Below are positions 1 to 8,266 of a stretch of DNA of 64,000 bases, piece after piece. Both the position numbers and the translations under genes were made by a program. The stretch spans positions 62,001-126,000 of the forward strand of contig JACQAM010000019.1 in assembly GCA_016194975.1 (NCBI GenBank). The letters are read 5' to 3'. The first letter of the stretch is position 1. Each line of letters starts with the position of its first letter. The stretch comes from Bacteroidota bacterium. Lineage in GTDB: Bacteria > Bacteroidota > Bacteroidia > Palsa-965. The notes under the pieces were generated by a model. The model ran no database searches and was not told the DNA's origin. It worked only from the letters and a program-made list of their open reading frames with translations.

Positions 1-177
1 TTCGAACTGCACATTTCCCACGAGGCGCTGGTAACCTTTATTCTTATCGCCGATGAGTTGATCAGCATGTTTCATCTGTACTAATTTTCCGTTCGCCGCA
101 TTCGGTTGCGCAAAAATTGCAGAAGCAAATCCGCAAAAAATAAAAACGAGAAAAAATAATTTTGTTTTTGTACGCAT
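1..177 (-). CDS. OstA/LptA-like periplasmic protein, N-terminal part (cut by window edge)
   Basis: These are the first 59 codons of a minus-strand gene that runs off base 1. It starts at ATG 175-177. Residues 1-23 are a signal peptide: basic MRTKTK, a hydrophobic run, then A-I-F-A with cleavage probably before Gln24. The mature start contains KLVQMKHADQL and then RLVGNVQFE. This resembles the first strands of the OstA/LptA fold, which binds the lipid part of LPS in the periplasm; that assignment is inference from a short piece. The gene begins 22 bases after the purA stop, so it is probably the last gene seen of the Fur-STAS-purA operon. Another secreted beta-rich protein cannot be excluded. 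Confidence 0.6.
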   Translation of the reverse strand, partial: MRTKTKLFFLVFIFCGFASAIFAQPNAANGKLVQMKHADQLIGDKNKGYQRLVGNVQFE

Positions 178-199
178 GCGCGCAAGGGATCGGCAAACT

Positions 200-1480
200 T
201 TATGCCCACACCGCATTCCTTAACAAAGTTTGTGTGCGATCGGGGCCAACAGAAACCACGCTTATGGGAACACCGGTTTCGCGTTCGATGAATGCGATGT
301 AATCATTCAGTTCCAAGGGCATTTCTGCAGCGGAAGTGGTGGTGGTGAGATCACGGCTCCATCCTTTCAGATCAACATAAACCGGTTCCACTTTTTTATT
401 CACGATATCGAACGGAAGTTTGTCGGTGATCTTTCCGTCAATTTTATAAGCCGTGCAAACACGAATATTTTCAAACGCGCTGAGAATATCCGTCTTCATC
501 ATCATCAGTTCCGTTACGCCGTTGATCATGATCGCGTACCGCAACGCAGGAAGATCAAGCCATCCGCACCTGCGCGGGCGACCTGTTGTGGATCCGAATT
601 CTTTCCCGATGTCGCGCATTTTATTTCCATCGTCGTCGAGTAATTCAGTAGGGAAGGGGCCGCTTCCAACGCGCGTACAGTAGGCTTTGAAAATTCCGAT
701 CACGCCGCCAATCCTTCCCGGCGCTATGCCGAGTCCTGTGCATGCGCCAGCACACATGGTATTCGAAGAGGTGACGTAAGGATAAGTTCCGAAATCAATA
801 TCAAGCAGCGATCCCTGCGCACCTTCGGCAAGCACACGTTTTCCTTTCGCAAGCATTTCATTGATGTAATGTTCGCTGTCGATGCGCGTAAGTGTTTTCA
901 GAATTTCAATTCCTTCGAACCACGCGCTCTCGTGCGCACTCACATCCGTATCCGCGCTCATGTAACGCAGCAACTGCTGATGCTTCGCAACGAGTGCATC
1001 ATATTTTTTTCTGAAGTCAGGAGAATCAATATCGCCAACACGCAAACCATTTCTCCCGGTTTTATCCATGTATGCCGGGCCGATTCCTTTCAGCGTAGAA
1101 CCGATCTTCTCTTTTCCTTTGGCTGCTTCAGATGCTTTGTCGAGAAGCGCATGAGTAGGAAGAATAAGATGAGCGCGGCGGGAAACGAGCAAACGTTTGC
1201 TCACATCGACTCCGAGTTTTTTCAGCGCATCAATTTCTTTTTTGAGGATCACCGGATCGATCACCACTCCGTTGCCAATGACATTCACGGTATTTTCGTG
1301 AAAAATTCCGGAAGGGATCGTATGAAGAACATGTTTGATGCCGTTGAACTCAAGTGTATGTCCTGCATTCGGCCCGCCCTGGAAACGCGCTATCACATCA
1401 TATTTCGGTGTGAGCACATCCACGATTTTTCCTTTCCCTTCGTCGCCCCACTGGAGACCGAGTAAAACTTCTGCTTTCAT
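200..1480 (-). CDS. purA: Adenylosuccinate synthetase
   Basis: Converts IMP, aspartate and GTP to adenylosuccinate, the first committed step from IMP to AMP, in the cytoplasm. The protein is 426 residues, the usual length. The P-loop-like GDEGKGK lies at residues 12-18 with the catalytic Asp13. NAGHT at 38-42 holds catalytic His41; both numbers match the E. coli enzyme. The IMP-binding stretch GSTLKGIGPAYMDK is at 127-140, and a guanine-binding region is near the C-terminus. The start is ATG at 1480, one base after the stop of the STAS gene, so the two are translated from one message. No missing residues or frameshifts were seen. Confidence 0.98.
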   Translation of the reverse strand: MKAEVLLGLQWGDEGKGKIVDVLTPKYDVIARFQGGPNAGHTLEFNGIKHVLHTIPSGIFHENTVNVIGNGVVIDPVILKKEIDALKKLGVDVSKRLLVSRRAHLILPTHALLDKASEAAKGKEKIGSTLKGIGPAYMDKTGRNGLRVGDIDSPDFRKKYDALVAKHQQLLRYMSADTDVSAHESAWFEGIEILKTLTRIDSEHYINEMLAKGKRVLAEGAQGSLLDIDFGTYPYVTSSNTMCAGACTGLGIAPGRIGGVIGIFKAYCTRVGSGPFPTELLDDDGNKMRDIGKEFGSTTGRPRRCGWLDLPALRYAIMINGVTELMMMKTDILSAFENIRVCTAYKIDGKITDKLPFDIVNKKVEPVYVDLKGWSRDLTTTTSAAEMPLELNDYIAFIERETGVPISVVSVGPDRTQTLLRNAVWA

Positions 1481-1481
1481 T

Positions 1482-1829
1482 TTATGATTTGAATTTGGCC
1501 GCAGCTTCTTCTGCTGTTTCCGTAACCGTAAAAACGGAATTGAGTTTAGTGACGAGCAATAATTCCTGGATCTTGCGGGGCACAGCGCAGATCACAAGTT
1601 CTCCGCCGCTTTTGCGCGCCCGAGTGAGAATGTTGATGAGTACATTCAGTCCTGTGCTGTTCATGTAGCGCAATTCGGAAAGTTCAATCGCAACATTATT
1701 CTTTCCTTCTTCCATCAACGCGTAAACGTTGTCGAGGAATTCCTGTGCCTGGTTCCGGTCGATGAGATCGCCGTAGAGTGAGTAGGAGAGGTAAGGTTCT
1801 TTGCTTACCAGTAGATAAGTGAAGCTCAT
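1482..1829 (-). CDS. STAS-domain protein (anti-sigma factor antagonist-like)
   Basis: A 115-residue stand-alone STAS domain of the SpoIIAA/RsbV type. These proteins bind anti-sigma factors or signalling partners and are switched by phosphorylation of a Ser/Thr after the third strand. The matching segment here is MNSTGLNVL at residues 56-64, with Ser58 or Thr59 as the likely acceptor. The core beta-strand AIELSELRY precedes it and the sheet continues with GELVICAVP. It overlaps the Fur-family gene by four bases (ATGA) and ends one base before purA, so all three are coupled. No RsbW-type kinase or matching sigma factor is adjacent, so the partner is unknown. Confidence 0.85.
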   Translation of the reverse strand: MSFTYLLVSKEPYLSYSLYGDLIDRNQAQEFLDNVYALMEEGKNNVAIELSELRYMNSTGLNVLINILTRARKSGGELVICAVPRKIQELLLVTKLNSVFTVTETAEEAAAKFKS

Positions 1830-2317
1830 GAGTTTCGTTTTGATCCTGATTTCATATTCTCACAATTTCCGCCAGACGCAAGTTTACGACATCTTCCGAA
1901 AAAATTGAGCGCATGAGAAGAAATATTGAAATCGAGAAATTGTTCGGTTGTTTTTTTTATCTGCTGTATTCTTGGATCACAGAATTCAAAAACCTTCTGA
2001 CAATCCTGGCAAATGAGATGATCGTGCTGCTTGTAAGCGTACGCGCGCTCGAATTGCGCCTGGTTTCTTCCGAACTGGTGCTTGGTTACCAATCCGCATT
2101 CGAGCAGCAGTTCTATCGTGTTGTATAATGTGGCGCGGCTCACCCGGTACTTTTTATTTTTCATGAAAACATACAACGACTCAATATCAAAATGCCCACC
2201 CTGCGCATAAATTTCATCGAGTATGGCAAAACGTTCAGGAGTTTTCCGGTGGCCGAGTTTAGTCAGGTGTTCCGAAAAAATCTGTTTTACTGTTTCGCGT
2301 GTGTTGGGTTCGGGCAT
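1826..2317 (-). CDS. Fur-family metal-responsive transcriptional repressor
   Basis: A 163-residue Fur/PerR/Zur-type repressor. The winged helix spans about residues 25-85, with the recognition-helix region [13 protein letters not shown]. The dimer and metal domain follows, with His98, His100 and the C-x2-C pair Cys103/Cys106. The second cysteine pair is spaced oddly: Cys143 and Cys152 lie nine residues apart rather than in a C-x2-C, so a structural zinc site may be altered or absent. Which metal or oxidant it senses cannot be told from sequence. It is the first gene of a tight operon with a STAS protein and purA. No clear Fur box was recognised in the upstream repeat-bearing spacer. Confidence 0.9.
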   Translation of the reverse strand: MPEPNTRETVKQIFSEHLTKLGHRKTPERFAILDEIYAQGGHFDIESLYVFMKNKKYRVSRATLYNTIELLLECGLVTKHQFGRNQAQFERAYAYKQHDHLICQDCQKVFEFCDPRIQQIKKTTEQFLDFNISSHALNFFGRCRKLASGGNCENMKSGSKRNS

Positions 2318-2775
2318 CGGGTGATTTTGGGGAAGAGTAAAAGTAGTAAAAGATGGGAGACCTGAGAGGAGAGATGGGAGGGAATTTGAAAATTCGAGGA
2401 TTTAAAAATTCGACATTTTTCACTTGTAAATTGTGCATTGAGCATTTGACATTGAGCGTTATTGGGTTTGAAGATTCAGCATTTTCTATTTCAACAAATG
2501 AACAATGCCAAACTCACAAGATTCAATGTTCAGGGAATAAAGGTTTAATTTCTGATGTTTTTTTTCACTTGTTCATTGCGCATTGTAAGAAAATTTAGAG
2601 ACACTCACCATGCGGAAAATTATTTCGGCGGAAAATTTATTCAATTCTATTATAAGTTTGGCCCTTATTCTGCTAAAATAATTGAGAAGATTTTTTTTCT
2701 TGAAAATTAATTCTCGGAAACAATTTTTGAATCTTTGAATAGCGCAGCGATTTGAATTCTTGAATCTTTGAATTT
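2318..2775. other. AT-rich intergenic spacer with short repeats, no convincing gene
   Basis: 458 bases between the divergent-side start of the Fur-family gene and the stop of the RelA/SpoT gene. The sequence is AT-rich and built of recurring short words: TTGAAAATTC/TTAAAAATTCG around 2386-2412, several CATTGnGCATT and ATTGAACAATG variants at 2430-2590, and an exact 14-base repeat near the right end. A possible plus-strand frame at 2353-2598 has low-complexity content and no family resemblance. No terminator or tRNA was recognised. Such spacers probably arise from replication slippage or decayed small repeats; that is inference. Confidence 0.6.
2727..2773. repeat. 14-base direct repeat TTGAATCTTTGAAT (two exact copies)
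   Basis: Exact copies at 2727-2740 and 2760-2773. A third, partial copy (TTTGAATTCTTGAAT) overlaps the second. The second copy ends two bases before the RelA/SpoT stop codon. Confidence 0.8.
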
Positions 2776-5010
2776 TTAATTCGGATTCACCCGGCTCACC
2801 GAGATCACGCCATTTACTTTTTTCAGTTTCTTCATCAGGTCGGTAAGGTGTTGCGCATCGTGCACGAAAAGCATGATCGTTCCATCGAAGGTTCCGTCGT
2901 GCGTATCGAAACTCAGTGAACGCATATTCACATTCAGTTCGTTCGAAATAATTTTTGTGATGTTGTTCACGAGTCCCACTTCATCAATGCCGGCAACTTT
3001 TATTCCTGAAAGGAAAGAGATCTGTTCCTGGCCGGTCCACCTTGCTTTTACAATCCGGTAAGCGAAATTCGACATCATCTGCACCGCATTCGGACAATTC
3101 ACGCGATGAATTTTTATTCCTTCGTTGATCGTGATGAAACCGAAAACGTCGTCGCCGGGAATAGGATTGCAGCAGGGAGAAAGTTTGTATTCGATCTTCG
3201 TCATGTTGTCGCCGATGACGAGTGTATCTTCTCCTGCTTTTTTTCCGCGCACTTCTTTCACCACTTGTTCGAGTGTCGGCTCGGCCTTCGTACTCTTCGT
3301 TGGTTTTTCTTTTTCCTTCATCCATGCTTTCACATGCTTGAGCGTGATCACACCTTTTGCAATGCGGTAAAATAATTCCTGCGCATTCGGCAAACGGAAA
3401 AACACCTGAAGATCATTGATATTTTGAATTGTGAAATCTTTTTTCAGGTGATTGAATTTCCGCTCCAGCATTTCGCGCCCTTCTTCCGAAATTTTCCGCT
3501 TCTCTTCCTTCAGTGCATTTTTTATTTTCGATTTCGCTTTCGCAGTCACCACGTAAGTGAGCCAGTCTTCTTTTGGCGCTTGTTTTGATGAAGTGAGAAT
3601 TTCCACCTGGTCGCCGCTCTTGAGCTGGTGACTGAGCGGCACCAATTTGTGATTCACTTTTGCGCCGATGCATTTCTCGCCGACCTTGGTGTGAATTTCA
3701 AAAGCGAAATCGAGCGCAGTGGCGCCGGATGGAAGCGTGCGCATTTCGCCGTGCGGGGTGAATACAAAAATTTCTTCAGCAAAAAGATTCAGTTTGAAAT
3801 CGTCAATGAAATCGAGCGCATTCTCTTCGGCATTTTCCAGCATTTCGCGAATCTTGCGCAGCCAGTCTTCGAGTTGATTTTCTTTATTCTCCAAACCGGT
3901 GGCAGTGTCTTTGTATTTCCAGTGAGCGGCATAACCTTTCTCCGCAAGTTCATCCATCCGCTCAGTACGTATCTGCACTTCCACCCATTTTCCCTCGGGG
4001 CCCATCACAGTTGTGTGCAGCGATTCGTAACCATTTCCTTTCGGCGTGGAGATCCAGTCGCGCAAACGGTCGGGACTCGGGTGATAAAAATCGGTGACAA
4101 TGGAATACACGCGCCAGCAATCTGCTTTTTCCATTTCGGGCGGCGTGTCTATGATGATGCGTATAGCGAAAATATCGTAGATCTCTTCGAATGGAACCGC
4201 TTTGAATTTTATTTTATTGAAAATAGAAAAAATGGATTTCGGTCGGCCAATGACGCGCGCTTTGAATCCCTGCTCTTTTAAAATTTCATTGATCGGCTGA
4301 ATAAATTTGGTGATGAATCTTTTTCTTTCCGGTTCGGTCTCTTTCAGTTTTCGGGCAATGTCGTTGTAAGAATCCGTTTCGGTGTATTTCAACCCGAGAT
4401 CTTCCAGTTCTGTTTTGATGGAATTCAATCCGAGTCGATGTGCAAGCGGGCCGTAGAGATAAAGTGTTTCCGATGCAATCTTCAATTGTTTATCGCGCTT
4501 CATCGATTCGAGTGTGCGCATGTTGTGCAAACGATCGGCGAGCTTGATGAGAATGACGCGGATGTCATCGGAAAGTGTGAGCAGCATCTTCCGGAAATTT
4601 TCTGCCTGCAGGGAATTCGTTTGCTGATCGAATACGCCCGAAATTTTCGTGAGGCCGTCAATTATCTTCGCAATACGTTCACCGAACATTCCGCGCACAT
4701 CATCGAGTGTGATGTCGGTGTCTTCCACGGTATCGTGCAGGAGCGCGCACACGACGGAAGTAGTTCCGAGTCCGATCTCTTCTGCACAAATCTGCGCCAC
4801 TGCAATCGGATGATAGATGTAGGGCTCACCCGATTTGCGGCGCATGTCTTTATGCGCTTCAAGAGCAACGTTGAATGCTTTGCGGATAACTTGTTTGTCG
4901 CCTTTCTCTAATTTGCGTTTGCACGCTTTCAAAAGATTCCGGTAACGTTTCAGAATTTCTTTACGTTCTATTTCAAGGTCAATAACCGGTGCTAATTCTT
5001 TCTCAGCCAT
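2776..5010 (-). CDS. rsh: Bifunctional (p)ppGpp synthetase/hydrolase (RelA/SpoT homologue)
   Basis: 744 residues with the full long-RSH layout. The N-terminal HD hydrolase domain holds His53, His67, the H92-D93 pair and Glu96/Asp97. The synthetase domain (about 230-370) has EIYDIFAIR and the segment RLRDWISTPKGNGYESLHT. The R-x-R-D at 315-318 corresponds to the RxKD charge motif of bifunctional enzymes rather than the ExDD of RelA. Then come TGS (about 412-475), a helical part, the conserved Cys613-Cys614/His635/Cys639 zinc-finger-like domain, and a C-terminal ACT domain (about 668-742). Both activities look intact. It makes and degrades the alarmone that controls growth under starvation. It stands alone between two spacers, so is probably transcribed on its own. 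Confidence 0.97.
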   Translation of the reverse strand: MAEKELAPVIDLEIERKEILKRYRNLLKACKRKLEKGDKQVIRKAFNVALEAHKDMRRKSGEPYIYHPIAVAQICAEEIGLGTTSVVCALLHDTVEDTDITLDDVRGMFGERIAKIIDGLTKISGVFDQQTNSLQAENFRKMLLTLSDDIRVILIKLADRLHNMRTLESMKRDKQLKIASETLYLYGPLAHRLGLNSIKTELEDLGLKYTETDSYNDIARKLKETEPERKRFITKFIQPINEILKEQGFKARVIGRPKSIFSIFNKIKFKAVPFEEIYDIFAIRIIIDTPPEMEKADCWRVYSIVTDFYHPSPDRLRDWISTPKGNGYESLHTTVMGPEGKWVEVQIRTERMDELAEKGYAAHWKYKDTATGLENKENQLEDWLRKIREMLENAEENALDFIDDFKLNLFAEEIFVFTPHGEMRTLPSGATALDFAFEIHTKVGEKCIGAKVNHKLVPLSHQLKSGDQVEILTSSKQAPKEDWLTYVVTAKAKSKIKNALKEEKRKISEEGREMLERKFNHLKKDFTIQNINDLQVFFRLPNAQELFYRIAKGVITLKHVKAWMKEKEKPTKSTKAEPTLEQVVKEVRGKKAGEDTLVIGDNMTKIEYKLSPCCNPIPGDDVFGFITINEGIKIHRVNCPNAVQMMSNFAYRIVKARWTGQEQISFLSGIKVAGIDEVGLVNNITKIISNELNVNMRSLSFDTHDGTFDGTIMLFVHDAQHLTDLMKKLKKVNGVISVSRVNPN

Positions 5011-5049
5011 ACTTCTTCGGGAGATGATAATTCAGGTTTAAATTTACGA

Positions 5050-5077
5050 ATAAGAATGGAGAAATAAGAATGGAGAA
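5050..5077. repeat. 14-base tandem duplication ATAAGAATGGAGAA
   Basis: Two head-to-tail exact copies at 5050-5063 and 5064-5077, in the 92-base spacer upstream of the RelA/SpoT start. It probably arose by slippage. It may sit in or near the promoter of that gene. Confidence 0.8.
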
Positions 5078-5102
5078 TGGGGTGAGGATGAAAGAAATAA
5101 TT

Positions 5103-5858
5103 TCAAATTCCTCCGCGCACTTTTCCTGTTCCTCCATCCTTCGTCTTCTCCTCTTTCGTTTTTGCTGCGCGATAAAAATGCCAGCCAATACTTGCCTGTG
5201 CTTCCCATTTATTTCCGACGAATGGACTATTCACATTCGGCAATGAAGTGAACGGATAATAAAACGGGATCACAGCACGTAAATCAAAATACAAATGCTC
5301 TTTGAAAAATGCGAATTGCCAGCCAATGTGAGTAGCCGCGCCGATCTCCGTGAGATTATTCGTTTGACTGAATGAATAAGCAGTGAGTTCATCATCGGAG
5401 CGATAAATCACATCCTGCATTTCTATGGTGTTGGCAAAAACAAATTGCGCGCCTATATGCGGGCCTGTGAACGGGTGACGCCCGAGCGTGTCGTTCCTGC
5501 GCAGGTAAACGGTGAAACCAATTCTCCCCTGTATGGTTTTGTAAAATGTGTTGCACGATTCAATGTGAGAATTGGCAGGAACAGGTTCAGGATCGAAAGT
5601 GAGACTTGCGTTAATGTGTTCTAATTTTTTCTGATCACTGAGTTCCGAAGCAGAAATTGATTCATCGTCTTTTCCTTTTCCGAAACCTGCATCAATATCA
5701 AAAACAATTCTGCGGTGGCCTGCTTCAATTCCGCCCATCGCGAGACTTTTGTTGAGTCCCTCCACACCGTGCGCTTTAATGAAAGCCGTGTACTTCTGCG
5801 AATGAACAGATGATTGAAAAATTAACAGGAAGAAAAACAGGAATATTTTTTTCAGCAT
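5103..5858 (-). CDS. Secreted hypothetical protein, probable outer-membrane barrel
   Basis: 251 residues; no family was recognised. Residues 1-20 are a clear signal peptide: a Lys pair, a Phe/Leu-rich core, and S-V-H-S before Gln21. The mature part alternates polar and hydrophobic residues and has many aromatic-ended strands: GRIGFTVYLRR, GPHIGAQFVFA, IGAATHIGWQFAFF, LYFDLRAVIPFYY, EAQASIGWHFYRA. This is typical of small outer-membrane beta-barrels of Bacteroidota. The tail after the last strand is charged and Lys/Gly-rich (residues about 232-251), which is unusual because barrels normally end on an aromatic residue. The gene stands alone with spacers on both sides. Function unknown. Confidence 0.7.
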   Translation of the reverse strand: MLKKIFLFFFLLIFQSSVHSQKYTAFIKAHGVEGLNKSLAMGGIEAGHRRIVFDIDAGFGKGKDDESISASELSDQKKLEHINASLTFDPEPVPANSHIESCNTFYKTIQGRIGFTVYLRRNDTLGRHPFTGPHIGAQFVFANTIEMQDVIYRSDDELTAYSFSQTNNLTEIGAATHIGWQFAFFKEHLYFDLRAVIPFYYPFTSLPNVNSPFVGNKWEAQASIGWHFYRAAKTKEEKTKDGGTGKVRGGI

Positions 5859-5932
5859 GGCGTGCAGCTTGACATTCTACGCGTAAACTTCATCAAAGGT
5901 TCACGGAATAATGGAAACTTTTGAAATTTCCA

Positions 5933-5967
5933 AACTCATTCATATTACTCATTACTCAATACTCATG
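5933..5967. repeat. Imperfect tandem ACTCATT-type repeat
   Basis: The spacer 5859-5998 carries a run of short variants (CTCATT, TACTCATT, ACTCAAT, ACTCATG). The rest of the 140 bases shows no gene and no clear hairpin. It resembles the low-complexity spacer at 2318-2775 in style, not in exact sequence. Confidence 0.5.
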
Positions 5968-5998
5968 ACCATGTTCAATCTACAGACTCATTTCTCCC

Positions 5999-6802
5999 TT
6001 AATTCAACCGGTGAAAACTTTCGACAATAGCTTCGAACACGCCCTGGTACTTGAGGAATTCGGCATCAGAATTATTCTGCGCATCGCAACTGAAGAACCA
6101 CACATTTTTTCCGGAAATAATAATGAGATTCAGAAAACCGACTTTCTCCTGTTCATCGTAGTACATTCCATAACGCCGGAAAGCATCGCAGGAATCGATT
6201 CGCATTTTTTCTTCATTCACAATTTCCACTCTGCCCATATTCTCATGCAGCACCTGGATCTGCATTTGCGCTAAAGAGGCAAGATCATCACCGGGTTGCA
6301 AAACCGCCATCGCCACATTGAAATTCGGTTTCATCTTCACGCTCGTATCGTTCAGCTCTTTTTCAAATGAAACAAGCAGCGCGCCATTCGGCGATTCAAT
6401 TTCTTTCCACGCTTTTGGAACATTGAAACTTATTCCCATTTTCTCGTTCCTGTAATCGCGGAAATTAAAATCATTTACATCCAATTCGTGCAGCACTTTT
6501 CCATTCGAAATATGTTCTGCTTTGATTGCATTTCCATTTTCATCATACGTCACCCACGCGCCCGCGACTTTGCCTTCAAGAAACATTCCTTTCTGTTTCA
6601 CTTTCCCATCGGGAAAATACAGCACTGCATTTCCATCCTTCACACCATTTTTAGTTGCCACCACCATTTTCCCCGAGTCGGTTTGCAAAGTGATCTTACC
6701 GATACTGTCTTTGGCGGAATCGGGAGTGTTCGTTTTTTTTTCATCGCCCGAACACGCCATGAGAAAAAAAGGAAAGGCAAAAAGAAAAAAAATATTTTTC
6801 AT
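5999..6802 (-). CDS. Lipoprotein with MORN/YwqK-like repeats
   Basis: 267 residues. A lipoprotein signal ends in the lipobox L-M-A-C, with the lipidated cysteine at 17 followed by S-G-D-E, compatible with outer-membrane delivery. Residues about 50-105 hold two to three MORN/YwqK-type units (DGNAVLYFPDGKVKQKGMF, GAWVTYDENGNAIKAEH), a motif of phosphatidyl-lipid or surface-exposed proteins of unknown role. The C-terminal half (about 115-267) resembles no family I can name. It begins four bases after the fumarylacetoacetase stop, so it is the second gene of that pair. A link to tyrosine catabolism is not obvious, and co-transcription may be incidental. Confidence 0.75.
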   Translation of the reverse strand: MKNIFFLFAFPFFLMACSGDEKKTNTPDSAKDSIGKITLQTDSGKMVVATKNGVKDGNAVLYFPDGKVKQKGMFLEGKVAGAWVTYDENGNAIKAEHISNGKVLHELDVNDFNFRDYRNEKMGISFNVPKAWKEIESPNGALLVSFEKELNDTSVKMKPNFNVAMAVLQPGDDLASLAQMQIQVLHENMGRVEIVNEEKMRIDSCDAFRRYGMYYDEQEKVGFLNLIIISGKNVWFFSCDAQNNSDAEFLKYQGVFEAIVESFHRLN

Positions 6803-6806
6803 GGTA

Positions 6807-8078
6807 TTATTTCGCCGGTAAAACTTTTGATCTGCATTCTCCGAACCCTATGCGCACTCCATTTTTTTCCGCGTACCCGCGCAGGATGACACTGTCGCCG
6901 TCATTAATGAATTTTCTTTCCGAACCATCTTTCATTTTCACCGGCTTGGTTCCCCGCCATGTAATTTCCATCATAGAACCGAAACTTCCTTCTTCGGGCC
7001 CGCTGATCGTTCCAGATGCGAGAAGATCGCCGACATTCATGTTGCAGCCATTCACGGTGTGATGAGCAAGCTGCTGCTCCATGGTCCAGTACATGTATTT
7101 GAAATTCGAATGACAAACTATATTTTCTTCATTTTTTTCATTGGCAATTGAAACTTCAAGCTGAATGTCAATATTTTTTTCGCCGCTGTATTCGAGGTAA
7201 GGAAGAACTTTCGGTTCCTGCTCATATCCTTTTGTGCGGAAAGGTTCGAGCGCTTCAAGCGTAACGATCCACGGCGACATTACCGAACAGAAATTTTTTG
7301 CAAGAAAAGGCCCGAGCGGAACATATTCCCACGATTGAATATCGCGCGCACTCCAGTCGTTGAAAAGTACCATTCCGAAAATATATTCATCTGCATTTTC
7401 GGTGGAGATCGTGTCGCCCATTTCAGTTGCTTTACCAATGACAAAAGCCGTTTCCAGTTCGAAGTCAAGCAATTTTGTTTCGCCGTAAATCGGAACTTCT
7501 GCATCGGCAGGTTTCAATTGTCCGTGCGGGCGATGAAAATTTTTTCCGGAAACTACAATGGAAGAAGCGCGGCCGTGATAACCGACAGGAATATGTTTCC
7601 AGTTAGGAAGCAAAGCATTCGCGGGATCGCGGAACATTTTTCCCATGTTCGTTGCATGATCGATGCTCGAATAAAAATCGGTGTAATCCGGAATATGAAC
7701 GGGCAGGAGCAGGGTTACATCATTCATCGGCACAAGACATTTTTCTCTTGCTGCAACCTGTGACTGCAGACTTTTACTTTTAATGTCGAGCAATTCCGAA
7801 ACGCGCTCGCGCACTTTGTTTGTGATATTTTTTCCGAGCGAAATAAAATTATTGAGCGAAGAAGAAGAAAAAACTTTTTTATCAAAAGCAATTGCATCGA
7901 AATAACCGAATTCGGCCACAACAGAAAGATCGAGAATGAAATCACCGATCGCTACACCTGCGCGCGGACTCCGCTGTGAAGTTTGAAAAATTCCGAACGG
8001 AAGATTCTGTATCGGGAAATCTGAATTTTTCTCAACCTTCACCCAGCTTTTCAGATCCGGATCATTTGCTTTAGACAT
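6807..8078 (-). CDS. fahA: Fumarylacetoacetase
   Basis: Hydrolyses 4-fumarylacetoacetate to fumarate and acetoacetate, the last step of tyrosine/homogentisate breakdown, in the cytoplasm. 423 residues, the usual length. Active-site residues line up with the mouse enzyme at a constant offset of eight: Asp134 (YTDFYSS), His141 (DHATNMG), Glu207 and Glu209 (LDFELET), Asp241 (NDWSARD) and Lys261 (FLAKNF). The SGTISGPEEGSFGSMME stretch near 355-371 completes the fold. Metal-binding acids and the catalytic His are all present, so the enzyme should be active. Other genes of the pathway (hmgA, hpd) are not in the window. It is divergent from the sigma factor gene across 188 bases. Confidence 0.97.
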   Translation of the reverse strand: MSKANDPDLKSWVKVEKNSDFPIQNLPFGIFQTSQRSPRAGVAIGDFILDLSVVAEFGYFDAIAFDKKVFSSSSLNNFISLGKNITNKVRERVSELLDIKSKSLQSQVAAREKCLVPMNDVTLLLPVHIPDYTDFYSSIDHATNMGKMFRDPANALLPNWKHIPVGYHGRASSIVVSGKNFHRPHGQLKPADAEVPIYGETKLLDFELETAFVIGKATEMGDTISTENADEYIFGMVLFNDWSARDIQSWEYVPLGPFLAKNFCSVMSPWIVTLEALEPFRTKGYEQEPKVLPYLEYSGEKNIDIQLEVSIANEKNEENIVCHSNFKYMYWTMEQQLAHHTVNGCNMNVGDLLASGTISGPEEGSFGSMMEITWRGTKPVKMKDGSERKFINDGDSVILRGYAEKNGVRIGFGECRSKVLPAK

Positions 8079-8096
8079 ACTTTTTCAATTGGGAAT

Positions 8097-8104
8097 CAAA
8101 GATA
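8097..8104 (-). promoter_or_regulatory. TAnnTTTG-type -7 promoter element for fahA
   Basis: Read on the minus strand this is TATCTTTG, matching all six fixed positions of the Bacteroidota -7 consensus TAnnTTTG. It lies 18 bases before the fahA start codon. No convincing TTG -33 box was found at the usual spacing, so the call rests on the -7 word and its position. Confidence 0.45.
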
Positions 8105-8219
8105 ACATCCATCGGCGACACGTGTGAAAACCCTGTTTTTTCAGAGGGAGATGCGAATGAAAAATTCTATTATTGGGTTTCTTAAGCACTTGTTTACCAA
8201 ATTATTACAATAAAACCTG

Positions 8220-8227
8220 TATCTTTC
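8220..8227 (+). promoter_or_regulatory. Possible -7 promoter element before the sigma factor gene
   Basis: TATCTTTC matches five of six fixed positions of TAnnTTTG and lies 39 bases before the start codon at 8267. The nearest upstream TTG (8190-8192) is 27 bases away, longer than the usual 17-23. Confidence 0.3.
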
Positions 8228-8266
8228 CATTGCTGATTCGTTATAGTATCAAATCAAAGGAATTGC

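Noticed and set aside
230-1465. Several plus-strand open frames opposite purA
   Set aside because: purA is certain on the other strand. The frames have Cys/Phe/His-heavy content typical of antisense shadows.
2353-2598. An open frame of 81 codons on the plus strand in the large spacer
   Set aside because: Composition is low-complexity and repeat-derived, it shows no domain, signal or coupling, and it ends in repeat sequence.
5003-5188. A 61-codon minus-strand frame with Lys/Arg-rich start
   Set aside because: It overlaps the end of the secreted barrel-like gene in another frame and the start of the RelA/SpoT gene, and its content is that of a shadow of the Lys-rich tail.
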